Assembly: GCA_903847975.1 (NCBI GenBank)
Contig: CAINFC010000278.1
Coordinates: 1-59,659 of the forward strand
From: an uncultured Acidobacteriota bacterium
Lineage (GTDB): Bacteria > Acidobacteriota > UBA6911 > CAINFC01
Length of the DNA stretch: 59,659 nucleotides
Reading direction: 5' to 3'
The translations under genes were made by a program, and so were the position numbers. The notes beneath the pieces were generated by a model. It did not search any database, had not been told where the DNA came from, and saw only the letters and a list, made by a program, of their open reading frames with translations. Every line of letters begins with the position of its first letter. Positions within the stretch are counted from its first letter, which is position 1. This document shows, piece after piece, positions 1 through 10,142 of this stretch.

Positions 1-3000
1 ACCGATTGGCCGGTTGCATCCATGGCGATAGCGGCAGCCACCTGGGCCGGCATATACACCAATACTTATGCCGGCGGTTGGGGCGGCTGGACGGATGTCA
101 CCAGCACTTCGACGTTTGCACCGATCTCAAGCACTCGCGCCTATTCGATTGCCTATCTGCAGACCAATCCCGCCATCACGGGAACCGTATTCTCCGGAAC
201 GCACGGCAGCGGAGTTTTCAAAAAGACGCCCACCACCAGTGCGACGGTTTCCGCCAACGAATGGAGTAAAGCCTATACTTCCACGACCGCCCTGGATCTG
301 GACGTTTACGCTGTGGCGGTGGATCCCCGAACCAACCGGGTTTATGCCGGATCCGGCAGCGAAGGGGTGTTCCTGTCAACCGACGGGGGCAGCAGCTGGT
401 CGGCCAATGGACTGGCCGGCAAGGATGTTCGCACCCTGGTGATCGACCCGACCAATTCCAGCACCATTTATGCCGGAACATGGGAAGGTGTTTACAAAAC
501 CACGAATGGCGGAACCTCCTGGACTTTGTCGACGGATCTGGCCAATAAGCTGACCAACTCTTTGACGGTCAGCCCGGTCAGCGCGACGACGCTTTATGCC
601 GGCACCTACAATGGCGTCTACAAAACTACGAATGGCGGTACTTCCTGGACTGCGGTGAATACCGGGCTTACGACGACGAATGTACAAGCCGTGGTTCTGG
701 ATACCCAGAGTTCAACCACTGTCTATGCCGGTACCCTTGGTGGTGGAGTATTTAAAACCACCAATGGCGGTACTTCCTGGACGGCGATGAATTACAATCT
801 CGACAACCTGAACGTCTATTCGCTGGCGGTAGATCCTCTGGCCAGTTCCGTGATTTACGCCGGAACCGACGGCGGAATGATTTACAAGTCGATGGATAGC
901 GGAACCAATTGGGCGGTCTTCGCTCCCCGGCTGGTGGATTTGGCCGTTCCGGTTCGAAGCGAAGTTCGCGCCTTGACGATCGTCCGTCTTGTGGACCAGC
1001 TGATTCTGTTTGCGGGCACCAACGGAAACGGTATCTACGAAATCCGTCTGCCTTCGATGATGAACAGCGGGCCGACGGAAATCGTTTCGACCGATTCCAG
1101 CGGCATCCTGGGCAATGGTATGTCTTACAATGGAAAGGTATCCATGGCTTCCGCTCAGGATGGACGCTATGTGGCCTTCCAGTCCATAGCCAGCAACCTG
1201 GTTACCAGCGATACCAACGGGTTCATGGATATCTTTGTTAAGGATCGCGTTACCGGAAAAACGGTCAGGATATCGGTTTCTTCTGCCGGTACGCAGGCGA
1301 ACGGGGATTCGTATACACCTACGATTTCTCAGGATGGCCGGTACGTCGCTTTTGCTTCGCAGGCGACCAACCTGGTATCCGGAGATACCAACGGAGTAGC
1401 CGATATTTTCGTTCATGACCGTGACACGGATGCCAACGGTACCTACGATGAAACCGGGAAGATTGCCACGATTCGCGTTTCGATTCACACCAATGGAAAC
1501 CAGGCCAACAACTACTCGTTGACTCCTTCCATTTCGGATGATGGGCGCTTTGTGGCTTTCACCTCCTTTGCAACCAACCTGGTGGCGGACACCACGGTTA
1601 CTGCTACGGTTTTTGCTGCTGCCGCCGGCGGTTCATCCCAGGTGTTTGTGCGTGACCGGCTGGGTGCCAATACTTCCGCTGTATTTGATGCCTCGGGATA
1701 TGCGGTCACCAGGCTGGTAAGTTCGACCAATGATCCGCTGACACCCGGTGGCGGTAATTCTTCATTGCCTTCCGTTTCCGGAGATGGAGCTTTCATCGCT
1801 TTCCAGACCAGGGCAACCACGTTGAATGGGACCGGTCTTGGAGCGACGGGCTTGAAAGTTGTATTCACCAAAGTTCATGACGGAACCGGGACGCTGGGTA
1901 GTCCATTTACTACCTACATTGCCAATCCGGTTGCGGCCACGGACGCAACTCCTAATTATGGCGATGACGGTGGTTTCAATTTCAGCCCCGTTTCCATCAG
2001 CGGAAAAGATACGGGCACCTCGTTGTACACCATCGCTTTCTATGCGGTAAAGGATCCGTCAGCACCCGGAGTTGCGGTTACTCCCGCCGGGCAGGTCTAC
2101 TCCTGTACCACGGTTGCCGCGGGAGCGAACTGTTCTACATGGACCGTGATTTCGGTGAAAAACGGTTTTGCAGGAGCTATTGCCAACATCGGCACCGGCG
2201 GTGTTTCCGGCACCTATGGGGTATCTATTAGCGAAGATGCAACCCGGGTGGCATTCACCAGCCTGGCTACCAATCTGGTAGGTGACCTGGATACCGGCGG
2301 AGTGATGGATATCTACGTCCGGACTCTGGCCACCAACGTAACGACACGTCATTCCGTAGCTTCCGACGGCTCGCAGGGGAACCAGAAATCGGAACTTCCT
2401 GCACTCTCGGCCAACGGAAATTTCATGGCGTTCCATTCCTGGTCGAATAACCTGGTCGCAGGGGACAGCAACAATACAGTCGATGTATTTGTGGCCCGGG
2501 TAGTGACCACCACTTCCACCACGGTTACAAGTGCCAGCACGACCACGACTTTAGCTTCCGGACCGGCCATTCGGACCGTCACCGGTTGCTATACGGCGGG
2601 ATATGGTACGACGGTTACCGTAAAAGTTACCCCGACTACGGGCACCCAGGTCTATACTTTGGAGGAAACCGTTCCTCCGGGATGGATCGTGGCGCCCGCG
2701 GACATCAACCAATCCGGAACCTGGGATGGGACCATGGGGAAGGTACGCTGGGGACCGTTCTATGACAGCGTAGCCCGCACCTTTACCTATAAGGTCACAT
2801 CGCTCAGCTCAGACACCGGCGACAAGTACATTACCGGCCAACTGTCCCTGGACAGCACCCGGTATGTGGTTGGCGGCTCGGGAACCCTCAAGGATAACTG
2901 CTCGCTGCATCCGGCCGATACCAATAAGGATATGCGTCTGGAGGCGGGAGAAATTACCGCTTACGCCTACGCCTGGATCACCGGAGCGGTTTGGGCCGTA

Positions 3001-3522
3001 CCGCCGAATCCGATTCCGCTGAACTACGTGGCCCGCGCCGGATACCTCTGGAGAAACGGGGAGCTCTACTCCTACGATTCCACCAAGGCGGCGCCGGACT
3101 GCTGGATCGTTCCGACCACCACGACTACCGCGGCTGCTCCGCGACCTGGCCTGATTGCTTCCGCCCGGTCTGCCGGAACCGTTCGGACAGCCGTGGAAGC
3201 ACCGGACGGAATCGGTGCCGGACTGCCGGTAGAAGTTACCATGGCGGTGAATCCGCCGACCCATGCAACGGCCTTTACGGCCGAGCAGGCAGTGCCGTAT
3301 GGCTGGAGGGTCATCGAGGTCAGTGATGGCGGTCGCTGGGATGCCCGATCCGGCAAGGTGAAGTGGGGACCGATCTACGGAGCGGCTCCGCACTCCTTGA
3401 CCTTCAAGGCGATTCCGGCCCGCAGTGGATCCGGACGAGCGGCCTTAAGCGGCATCGTCAGCTTTGACGGCTCCTCGCTGGTTCCTTCATCCGGGGAGGT
3501 AACCTTCTCGCCGGAACGCTGA
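1..3522 (+). CDS. Giant secreted beta-propeller protein, 5' end cut by the window
   Basis: The frame is open from base 1, so the true start probably lies upstream; the first in-frame ATG is at 22. About five Asp-box (BNR) motifs of the type TTNGGTSW lie near residues 127, 167, 209, 253 and 298, each preceded by a YAGT strand, indicating a sialidase/sortilin-like propeller. Residues about 360-833 carry four PD40/TolB-like blades (DGRYVAF, NLV..DTNG..DIFV). A short Thr-rich linker near 835-855 is followed by a beta module containing WGPF, an EF-hand-like DTNKDMRLEAGE stretch near 970, and a second copy of the WGP module at the C-terminus. The architecture is that of an extracellular or surface adhesion/binding protein; no catalytic domain is visible. 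It ends at TGA and is followed by a strong terminator. Confidence 0.8.
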   Translation, partial: TDWPVASMAIAAATWAGIYTNTYAGGWGGWTDVTSTSTFAPISSTRAYSIAYLQTNPAITGTVFSGTHGSGVFKKTPTTSATVSANEWSKAYTSTTALDLDVYAVAVDPRTNRVYAGSGSEGVFLSTDGGSSWSANGLAGKDVRTLVIDPTNSSTIYAGTWEGVYKTTNGGTSWTLSTDLANKLTNSLTVSPVSATTLYAGTYNGVYKTTNGGTSWTAVNTGLTTTNVQAVVLDTQSSTTVYAGTLGGGVFKTTNGGTSWTAMNYNLDNLNVYSLAVDPLASSVIYAGTDGGMIYKSMDSGTNWAVFAPRLVDLAVPVRSEVRALTIVRLVDQLILFAGTNGNGIYEIRLPSMMNSGPTEIVSTDSSGILGNGMSYNGKVSMASAQDGRYVAFQSIASNLVTSDTNGFMDIFVKDRVTGKTVRISVSSAGTQANGDSYTPTISQDGRYVAFASQATNLVSGDTNGVADIFVHDRDTDANGTYDETGKIATIRVSIHTNGNQANNYSLTPSISDDGRFVAFTSFATNLVADTTVTATVFAAAAGGSSQVFVRDRLGANTSAVFDASGYAVTRLVSSTNDPLTPGGGNSSLPSVSGDGAFIAFQTRATTLNGTGLGATGLKVVFTKVHDGTGTLGSPFTTYIANPVAATDATPNYGDDGGFNFSPVSISGKDTGTSLYTIAFYAVKDPSAPGVAVTPAGQVYSCTTVAAGANCSTWTVISVKNGFAGAIANIGTGGVSGTYGVSISEDATRVAFTSLATNLVGDLDTGGVMDIYVRTLATNVTTRHSVASDGSQGNQKSELPALSANGNFMAFHSWSNNLVAGDSNNTVDVFVARVVTTTSTTVTSASTTTTLASGPAIRTVTGCYTAGYGTTVTVKVTPTTGTQVYTLEETVPPGWIVAPADINQSGTWDGTMGKVRWGPFYDSVARTFTYKVTSLSSDTGDKYITGQLSLDSTRYVVGGSGTLKDNCSLHPADTNKDMRLEAGEITAYAYAWITGAVWAVPPNPIPLNYVARAGYLWRNGELYSYDSTKAAPDCWIVPTTTTTAAAPRPGLIASARSAGTVRTAVEAPDGIGAGLPVEVTMAVNPPTHATAFTAEQAVPYGWRVIEVSDGGRWDARSGKVKWGPIYGAAPHSLTFKAIPARSGSGRAALSGIVSFDGSSLVPSSGEVTFSPER

Positions 3523-3591
3523 TCCATCGCGGATGTTTCTGCCCCTTGACCGAATGGTTACGGGGTAGGGCTTCCTAATAGCACACACCCT

Positions 3592-3630
3592 GGGGGGCAG
3601 CGGCGAAAAACCGCTGCCCCCCCTTTCGTT
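3592..3630 (+). terminator. Strong rho-independent terminator
   Basis: A perfect 12-bp GC-rich stem (3592-3603 pairing with 3611-3622) with a 7-base A-rich loop is followed by a T-rich tail (CTTTCGTTT). It lies about 70 bases after the stop of the first giant gene and before the second, so the two are probably separate transcripts. Confidence 0.85.
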
Positions 3631-3698
3631 TATGCTATTTTCTGGCCTGCGAATTGCTTTGAAAATTGAGTACAATTGGGAACAAGTTATTGGTTAAT

Positions 3699-6600
3699 AT
3701 GAGCAGGCGGACAAAAGTGCGATGGTTGGCAGTCGGTTTAGGGATAACCGGTCTGTTTTGGATCTGCTTTTGGGTGGTATCGGCGGGCGATTTGAAGATT
3801 TTAGCCTACCTTCCGGAAGCATTGACGCCGCCCTATGCCATCCGTAGCATGGTCCCCATTCTCTACAAATTCAATTCCGCCCAGGTTCAGACCATCGCCG
3901 TCAGCATTCAGGTAAATACGACGAACATTCAGAACAATTACCTGGTTTCCGAGCTGGTTCCCGACACCTGGACCGTCAATCCGGCGACGATAAAAACCAA
4001 TTTTTCGGAATCGGGCATCTGGGATCCCGGCTGTTCCATTAACTGCCCGGCTGCGGGAATTTCCATTGTGAAGCCTTGTATCAAGTGGGGCCCCTTCTCG
4101 GATAACATGGCCCGCACGCTCACGTATCAGATTACCGTCCCGATCAACGAGACAGGAGACAAAACGTTTGCCGGAGCGGTGTTCTACGACGCGGGCTCCT
4201 GCTTTAAAATCGAAGGGCAGCAAATCATTGGGGGAACGACCACAACCTCCTCCTCGACGACATCCAGCTCGACCAGCAGCCTCCGGTCTACTACCACTAC
4301 CTCCACATCTTCCACTTCCAGTTCCACCAGCAGCACAAGAACAACCACCACCACCTCGACGAGCACCAGCAGCACACGAACGACGAGCACCACCTCGACG
4401 AGCACCAGCAGCCTCCGGACGACGAGCACCACCACGACCAGCACCACCCTGACCACCTCGGGCTCTTCCACCACCACCACCAGCCAGGGTGTCACTACAA
4501 CGACGGCCCAGGGTGCCACCACGACAACGACGTCCTTCGGTACGACCACCACCAGCTGGGGGATCACCACTACTTCCGTTCGGCCAAGCAGCACCACCAC
4601 CACCTCCTCGATCCGGCCGAGCAGCACGACGACCACCCGGCCCGGATCCAGCACCACCAGCACCACCCTCTGGTCCACCAGCACCACGTTTCCTCTTTAC
4701 AGCACCACGAGCACCAGCTTTCCTTTTGCCAGCACCACCACCTATTTCGGGACCACCACCACTACCGTGTACCGGCCGACCACCAGCACGGTTCTGACGA
4801 CCACCACCACTACTCTTCCGGGACCCGTTCTGCCGGATCTGCAGATGATCAAAACGCACAACCTGGTCGAATTCCGCGCCGGACAGGAGGCCACCTACTT
4901 TCTGACCGTTCGCAATTCCGCCAACGCCCGAGGCACGGCCAGTACTGTCTCCCTCATGGATCCTCTTCCGGCGGGAATGACCTACAGATCTTTTACGGCC
5001 AAGGACTGGAAGTGCACCAACGAGGGGCAGGTCGTCAAATGCAACTATCCCAACCCGCTGCCTCCCAATACGGAGACCAGCCTGCAGCTCAAAGTAAAAA
5101 TCGACCCGGCCGCCGGTGGCGGAGTGCAGAATATCGCCATGGCGGATTGCCCCGAAGGCGATGCCTATCCGCCCAACAACATTGGCACCGACTGGACGGA
5201 AATCATCCCCCTGCCGGTCACGACGAGCACATCCACCACCACCACTACATCCAAGAGCACTACCACCACAAAATTCGGAGCCACCACCACATCGGTGAGG
5301 ACCACCACGACCAGCACCACGACCACCATTCCTTCCATTACCGGCTACGTGCTGCCTTCCTCGGGCCGCTATTCGCAGCAGACCGAATTCCTGGTCAACC
5401 TGGTGGTGGATATGACCCAGATGGGAACACGGAAGCTGGGTTCGGTCAACGGCGAGCTGAAATGGGATCCGGGGGTGCTGCAGCTTATGGCTTCCGTGCA
5501 GGATCCCGCCAACGGATTCACCGGCTACGATAATCTGAATGCAATCGCCCAGGGGCGTCTTACTTTTTCCGCTTCGAATCCGGCCGGCAGCGGCGGGTCG
5601 ATCACCATCCGGCAAATCCGCTTCCTGGCCATAGGCGCCGTCGGCAGCTATTCTTCGATCGACATGTCCTTCTCGGCGCTGACGGAATCGCTCACCTTCA
5701 GCAACCTCCTTCCTTTCGTGAAAAAGATCAACTCCAGCCAGGCGGTCATCATCCCCTCCAAAATGATCGGCGACGTCGACTGTAACTACGCGGTGAACAA
5801 CCTGGATGCCCTGATGATCTATCAGCAGGAGGTTCTGCTGCCAGCTCCCGCCGGGTGCATGGAGTGCGGAAACGCGGACGGGGATCCGGACAACAAAGTC
5901 AATTCGGCGGACGCCAACCTGATCATGTCCTTTGATTCGGGTATTTATATCAGTCCGATCTACCCGATCAACACCCCCTGCACGAACTCCAATCCCAACA
6001 AAAAGGTCAATGCCTTCAACGGCAGGAGCATGACAGGAACGCTTGCTGCCGCCGCCGGAACGAAAAGCCTCACCGGCAGCTCGAGGATCCTGCAGGGCGG
6101 GGCGGGAATCCGCGCCTACCTGAGAACCGGGAACCAGGAAATCAACTACCTGGAAAAGGTGACGCTGGAATTCATGGTCGATACCGGAACCAATATAAAC
6201 AAGCTGGGCAGCTTCACGGCTGCCATATCATGGGACGCAACCAAGCTGCGCTACCTTTCCGACTCCCCGGGGACGACACCGGGCATCGCCCAGGTGAGCA
6301 ACCGGGTCGGCAACCGCCTGCTGATGAGCGGAGGGTCCATCAGCGGGGCCGGCGGGCCGGTCAGCCTGAGGAAAATCGACTTTGAATTTCTGATCGATTC
6401 CGAGGAAGACACGTACGTGGACTTAAAGGTTGGAGCCATGGCCAGCTCCATTGTGTCCGGAGTTTTTGAGGATCTGCTGCCTGGCCTGGCGGTAAGCGGA
6501 ATCAGCCTGCGGGCCACCTATCGCATCCAGTATCCCTACCTGACCGCCGGTGCGGATGGCGGCAACACGAACCATACCCACACCGGCATTGCCGCCGTCA

Positions 6601-7871
6601 ATTTAGGAACCTCTTCGGCGGACCTGACCTTTACCGCCTATAATCCGGATGGCACCCTGTTCACTGCCTCCGGGATCTCCAACCCGATGACCATTCTGCT
6701 GGCGCCCAAGCAGCAGCTGCCGCGGGTCGATTTTCAGGTCTTCGGCGAGGGGCTGCTGCGCCTGGGAAAATTCACCGGCTGGTTCAACCTGCGCAGTACA
6801 TCGCGGCAGGTGCTGGGTTTCTTCCTGCTCTTCGACGATGAGCTGAATTTCCTGGATGGGACCGATGTTTCCGGCAGGCTGTTCAAATCTCTCATTTTCA
6901 CGGCGGTCGGAGAGCAGGGCACCACGCAGCTGTGCGCTGCCAATCCGGGCGGGCAGGCCACCCAGCTGACCATCGAAGCGGTTCGCTCCGACGGCGGCAA
7001 CAAGGCGGTCGCCGCCCGGAGTGTGCCGGCCCACGGATCGGCCTCCGAAGTTTTGACCAGCCTGATTCCCGGCATCACTTTTTCGCCGACCGATTATTTC
7101 AAGGTCACTTCCGGGACGGCGGGAATCTCCGCCCTGGAAATGATGATCCTTCCAGGAAAATACCAGACGGCCCTGAACGGCCAGAACCCGGAATCGGCCG
7201 CCACTCTGCTCTATGCTCCCCAGTATGCTGTGGGCGGAGGCAACTGGCGGACCACCCTTTCCATCGTCAACGTGGACAGCCAACCCGGGACGGTCACCGT
7301 TCGAATGATTGCCGATGACGGCACTCCTGTGGGTCAGAGCCCGACGCTGCCCATTCCGGCGCGCGGCAAGATTTTCATCAGCGATCAGAACTTCCTGGTG
7401 AACTCCAACGCCGGCCTGGTTCAGGGTTACCTGGAGATCAACGGAAACGGCAACCGGCTGCTGGGGAACGTCTTCTTCGGCGATCCCGAGCAGCAGCGCT
7501 TTGCCTCCTCCCTGCCCTTTGTCTCCCAGCTGCAGTCCTCTCTGGTCTTTGCGCACATCGCCTCCAGCGACACCTATTTTATGGGGCTGGCGCTGCTGAA
7601 CCCCAACGGCTACAGCACGGCAACCGCGGAAATCCGGGTGTTCAGCAACGAAGGGCTGATGGTGGCGCAAAAGAGCGTGGCCCTGCCGTCCCGGACCCGC
7701 CAGAGCCTGGTGCTGACGGAGCATTTCCCGGAGCTGCTCGGCCGACAGGTCAATTCCGGGTACGTGATGGTCCTCTCCGATACCCCCATTGCCGGGTATG
7801 CCGTCTATGGCACGCATTCCCTGAACGTGCTCTCCGCCATACCGGCACAGGTTCCCAACCCGACTCCGTGA
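3699..7871 (+). CDS. Giant secreted protein with Thr/Ser linkers, cohesin-like and dockerin-like domains
   Basis: About 1390 residues. The ATG at 3699 is chosen over an in-frame TTG at 3666 because it opens a typical signal peptide (MSRR basic start, then a hydrophobic stretch). In order: a WGP beta module (WGPF near residue 129) shared with the upstream protein; a long Thr/Ser-rich linker (about 178-374); a DUF11-like beta domain (about 378-471); a second Thr-rich linker (about 508-546); a cohesin-like beta domain (about 548-687); a dockerin-like Ca-binding segment with two DxNxD-type loops (about 690-755); a second cohesin-like domain (about 805-940); and C-terminal beta repeats. The linkers look like glycosylatable stalks. 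Likely role is cell-surface assembly or binding; this is inference, and no enzyme domain was recognised. Confidence 0.82.
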   Translation: MSRRTKVRWLAVGLGITGLFWICFWVVSAGDLKILAYLPEALTPPYAIRSMVPILYKFNSAQVQTIAVSIQVNTTNIQNNYLVSELVPDTWTVNPATIKTNFSESGIWDPGCSINCPAAGISIVKPCIKWGPFSDNMARTLTYQITVPINETGDKTFAGAVFYDAGSCFKIEGQQIIGGTTTTSSSTTSSSTSSLRSTTTTSTSSTSSSTSSTRTTTTTSTSTSSTRTTSTTSTSTSSLRTTSTTTTSTTLTTSGSSTTTTSQGVTTTTAQGATTTTTSFGTTTTSWGITTTSVRPSSTTTTSSIRPSSTTTTRPGSSTTSTTLWSTSTTFPLYSTTSTSFPFASTTTYFGTTTTTVYRPTTSTVLTTTTTTLPGPVLPDLQMIKTHNLVEFRAGQEATYFLTVRNSANARGTASTVSLMDPLPAGMTYRSFTAKDWKCTNEGQVVKCNYPNPLPPNTETSLQLKVKIDPAAGGGVQNIAMADCPEGDAYPPNNIGTDWTEIIPLPVTTSTSTTTTTSKSTTTTKFGATTTSVRTTTTSTTTTIPSITGYVLPSSGRYSQQTEFLVNLVVDMTQMGTRKLGSVNGELKWDPGVLQLMASVQDPANGFTGYDNLNAIAQGRLTFSASNPAGSGGSITIRQIRFLAIGAVGSYSSIDMSFSALTESLTFSNLLPFVKKINSSQAVIIPSKMIGDVDCNYAVNNLDALMIYQQEVLLPAPAGCMECGNADGDPDNKVNSADANLIMSFDSGIYISPIYPINTPCTNSNPNKKVNAFNGRSMTGTLAAAAGTKSLTGSSRILQGGAGIRAYLRTGNQEINYLEKVTLEFMVDTGTNINKLGSFTAAISWDATKLRYLSDSPGTTPGIAQVSNRVGNRLLMSGGSISGAGGPVSLRKIDFEFLIDSEEDTYVDLKVGAMASSIVSGVFEDLLPGLAVSGISLRATYRIQYPYLTAGADGGNTNHTHTGIAAVNLGTSSADLTFTAYNPDGTLFTASGISNPMTILLAPKQQLPRVDFQVFGEGLLRLGKFTGWFNLRSTSRQVLGFFLLFDDELNFLDGTDVSGRLFKSLIFTAVGEQGTTQLCAANPGGQATQLTIEAVRSDGGNKAVAARSVPAHGSASEVLTSLIPGITFSPTDYFKVTSGTAGISALEMMILPGKYQTALNGQNPESAATLLYAPQYAVGGGNWRTTLSIVNVDSQPGTVTVRMIADDGTPVGQSPTLPIPARGKIFISDQNFLVNSNAGLVQGYLEINGNGNRLLGNVFFGDPEQQRFASSLPFVSQLQSSLVFAHIASSDTYFMGLALLNPNGYSTATAEIRVFSNEGLMVAQKSVALPSRTRQSLVLTEHFPELLGRQVNSGYVMVLSDTPIAGYAVYGTHSLNVLSAIPAQVPNPTP

Positions 7872-7899
7872 AACCGGATCTTACAGGAAGGCAAGCCGA

Positions 7900-8778
7900 T
7901 TGTTCCAGAATGAAAAACGACCTAAGCCGGATCCGGCGGGAGCGCTCTGCCGGATCCGGTCGATCTTGCGCTGTGTTTGTTTTTTCCTGAGCCTGAGCGG
8001 GGCGGCCTTTCCGGCCTTCGCCTCGCAGATCACGCTGCAGGTTTCCTCGGAAACCCGCGTGAGCAAAGAGGCGCAGGCCATATGTACCGTTTCGGTGACC
8101 AACCGCGGAGACGAGGCCGCCCTGCGTCTGCAGCTGACCGTGGAAAGCGCCGGCCGGCGCCTGACCGTTCCGCCCGTCGATTCTCTGGCACCAGGCGAGA
8201 CACGGGAAAGCCGACTTACCATTCCCACAGACGCCCTGATGATCGGCCGCCATTTTCTGATCATCCTGTTGGATTACACCGACGGCAATGGCTATCCTTT
8301 TTCGGCCAGCTCCTATTCCCAATTTATCATCGGCGAGGACATCCGGCCGCAGGTCGAAGGTTCGATCCCCTCGCTCGAAATGGACCAAACCGCCTCTATG
8401 GATCTGCAGCTTCGCTCCCTGGATGCGAAAGTCAAAAAAGTCCGCCTTCGCCTGGTGCTGCCAAAAGAAATAACGGCGAGCCTTACCTTGCAGGACGCCG
8501 AGCTGGCACCTTCCGGAAGCAAAAACATTCCGTTCGATTTGAGCAATCTCACCGCCATGCCCGGCAGCAGCTACGCCATTTTTGCCCTGGCGGAATACAC
8601 CGAGGCGGCCAGGCATACCGGGCTGATCATTCCCTCGACCATTACCATCCGCGCGGAGATCGGCTTTTTCCAGCGATATCGCGTCATCCTTTGGGCCGCC
8701 GCCGCCCTTTTGGCTCTGCTCATGGTCGCCGCCCAGTTCTATTCCCGCCGCCGTACTGCCGGAAAATCAAAAGTTTGA
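7900..8778 (+). CDS. Membrane-anchored beta-sandwich protein of unknown function
   Basis: 292 residues, starting at TTG with an AGGAAGG Shine-Dalgarno 7 bases upstream; no good ATG lies nearby. An N-terminal hydrophobic segment (about 22-42) acts as signal peptide or anchor. The middle resembles Ig/FN3-like NEW3-type domains that stabilise secreted proteins (VSVTNRGDEAALRLQLTVES). A C-terminal transmembrane helix (about 257-280) ends in a basic RRR tail, so the bulk should face the periplasm or exterior. It begins 28 bases after the giant cohesin-like protein and is probably co-transcribed, suggesting a role in anchoring or processing it. The function is not established. Confidence 0.72.
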   Translation: MFQNEKRPKPDPAGALCRIRSILRCVCFFLSLSGAAFPAFASQITLQVSSETRVSKEAQAICTVSVTNRGDEAALRLQLTVESAGRRLTVPPVDSLAPGETRESRLTIPTDALMIGRHFLIILLDYTDGNGYPFSASSYSQFIIGEDIRPQVEGSIPSLEMDQTASMDLQLRSLDAKVKKVRLRLVLPKEITASLTLQDAELAPSGSKNIPFDLSNLTAMPGSSYAIFALAEYTEAARHTGLIIPSTITIRAEIGFFQRYRVILWAAAALLALLMVAAQFYSRRRTAGKSKV

Positions 8779-8803
8779 ACTCCGGACGATTTTCGTTTAG
8801 AGT
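8775..8803 (+). promoter_or_regulatory. Possible sigma70-type promoter for nagA
   Basis: TTGAAC (8775-8780) and TAGAGT (8798-8803) are separated by 17 bases. Each matches four of six consensus positions. It sits at the end of the preceding gene, in the 129-base gap before nagA. Weak evidence. Confidence 0.28.
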
Positions 8804-8907
8804 AAAAGCTTCAGACGGCAGCCGGATGGAGAAAATCTCCCAAGCCGCAGTGCCGTGCACAGGGATGCCGGGCGGTCCTGGGGACGGGGCATCCGGGACG
8901 GTGATTC

Positions 8908-10050
8908 ATGGAAATTTTAAGTTTAAGCGGAAGAGTTCTGTTGGCCGAAGGCGCCTGCCGGGAAGCGACGCTCTGGGTGCAGGGCGGAAAGGTGGTCCAG
9001 ATCCAGTCGGGGCTGGATCCCAAGGCGGATATCTGCACGGCGGGTTTCATTTCTCCCGGATGGATCGACCTGCAGCTCAACGGCGCCTACGGATTCGATT
9101 TCTCCACCGATGGCCGCACAGTGGCGGAGGTTGCCTGGCGATTGCCGGAAACCGGAGTGACCGCGTTTCTGCCCACGGTGATCACCTCTCCATGGGAGGC
9201 CTATCCGTGCCGGCTTCGGGAAATCGGAGAAGCCCTGCGTCTTTCCGGAGGTGCCCGGCCGCTGGGGGTCCACCTGGAAGGGCCCTATCTCAATCCGGTA
9301 AAAAAAGGGGCGCATACCGCAGGATTTCTACGGCCTCCTGACGCCGTTGAAGCGCTCGGCCTTGCGGACGAATCGGTCCGCCTGGTCACCCTGGCGCCCG
9401 AACTTCCGGGTGCCCTGGATGTGATCCGAAGACTGAAATCGCGCGGCATCGTCGTCAGCGCCGGCCATTCCAACGCTACCTGCGAGGAGGCCGATGGCGG
9501 CTTCGAAGCGGGAATCGGTTTTGTGACCCACCTGTTCAATGCCATGAGCGGCCTGGGCCACCGGGATCCGGGTCTGCCGGGCGCCGCCCTGGCCTCTGGC
9601 GTGCCCTGCGGGTTCATCGCCGATGGGGTGCACACGCATCCGTCGGTCATGAAACTGGTCTACCGCGCCAAAGGACCGGATGGAATCGTCCTGGTAACCG
9701 ATGCCATGGAAGCCATGGGAATGCCTGCGGGAAAATTCAGGCTCAGCGATCGCGAGGTCCAAGTCGACCGCCATTCGGCGCGGCTGGCCGATGGAACCCT
9801 GGCGGGGAGCATCCTGACCATGGACCAGGCGGTGCGCAACGCGGTGCGCTTTACCGGCTGTTTGCCGGCCGAGGCGTTTCGCATGGCATCCACCACCCCG
9901 GCGCAGGTTCTTGGGCTGGAGGACAAGGGAAAAATTTTCATCGGGGCGGATGCCGACCTGGTAGTGCTCGACGAAGCGCTGGTGGTTACCCATACGTTCG
10001 TACAGGGAAATCCTGTATTCGGCAGCGGACAGCACCCGAATGCAACGTAG
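8908..10050 (+). CDS. nagA: N-acetylglucosamine-6-phosphate deacetylase
   Basis: 380 residues, the usual length. It removes acetate from GlcNAc-6-phosphate to give glucosamine-6-phosphate in amino-sugar catabolism and cell-wall recycling in the cytoplasm. Amidohydrolase-superfamily motifs are present: WIDLQLNGAYG at the first strand (no HxH pair, as in the E. coli-type enzyme), the metal-binding Glu in HLEGPYLNP, His in SAGHSNA, His in THLFNAM, and the catalytic Asp in LVTDAMEAMG. No nagB or amino-sugar transporter lies beside it. Confident family assignment. Confidence 0.93.
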   Translation: MEILSLSGRVLLAEGACREATLWVQGGKVVQIQSGLDPKADICTAGFISPGWIDLQLNGAYGFDFSTDGRTVAEVAWRLPETGVTAFLPTVITSPWEAYPCRLREIGEALRLSGGARPLGVHLEGPYLNPVKKGAHTAGFLRPPDAVEALGLADESVRLVTLAPELPGALDVIRRLKSRGIVVSAGHSNATCEEADGGFEAGIGFVTHLFNAMSGLGHRDPGLPGAALASGVPCGFIADGVHTHPSVMKLVYRAKGPDGIVLVTDAMEAMGMPAGKFRLSDREVQVDRHSARLADGTLAGSILTMDQAVRNAVRFTGCLPAEAFRMASTTPAQVLGLEDKGKIFIGADADLVVLDEALVVTHTFVQGNPVFGSGQHPNAT

Positions 10051-10142
10051 CTTGATTTTCGCCCTTTGCGTTCTTTTCACGGCGGCTGCCTGAAGGACAG
10101 TCCGTTTCCTTCCAGGAAGAAACCGGAGACAGGATAGAATAG

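Noticed and set aside
3801-5615. A 604-residue open frame on the minus strand across the Thr/Ser linkers
   Set aside because: It is a composition artefact of ACC/AGC-rich codons; its protein is Gly/Arg-rich without domains or ribosome site.
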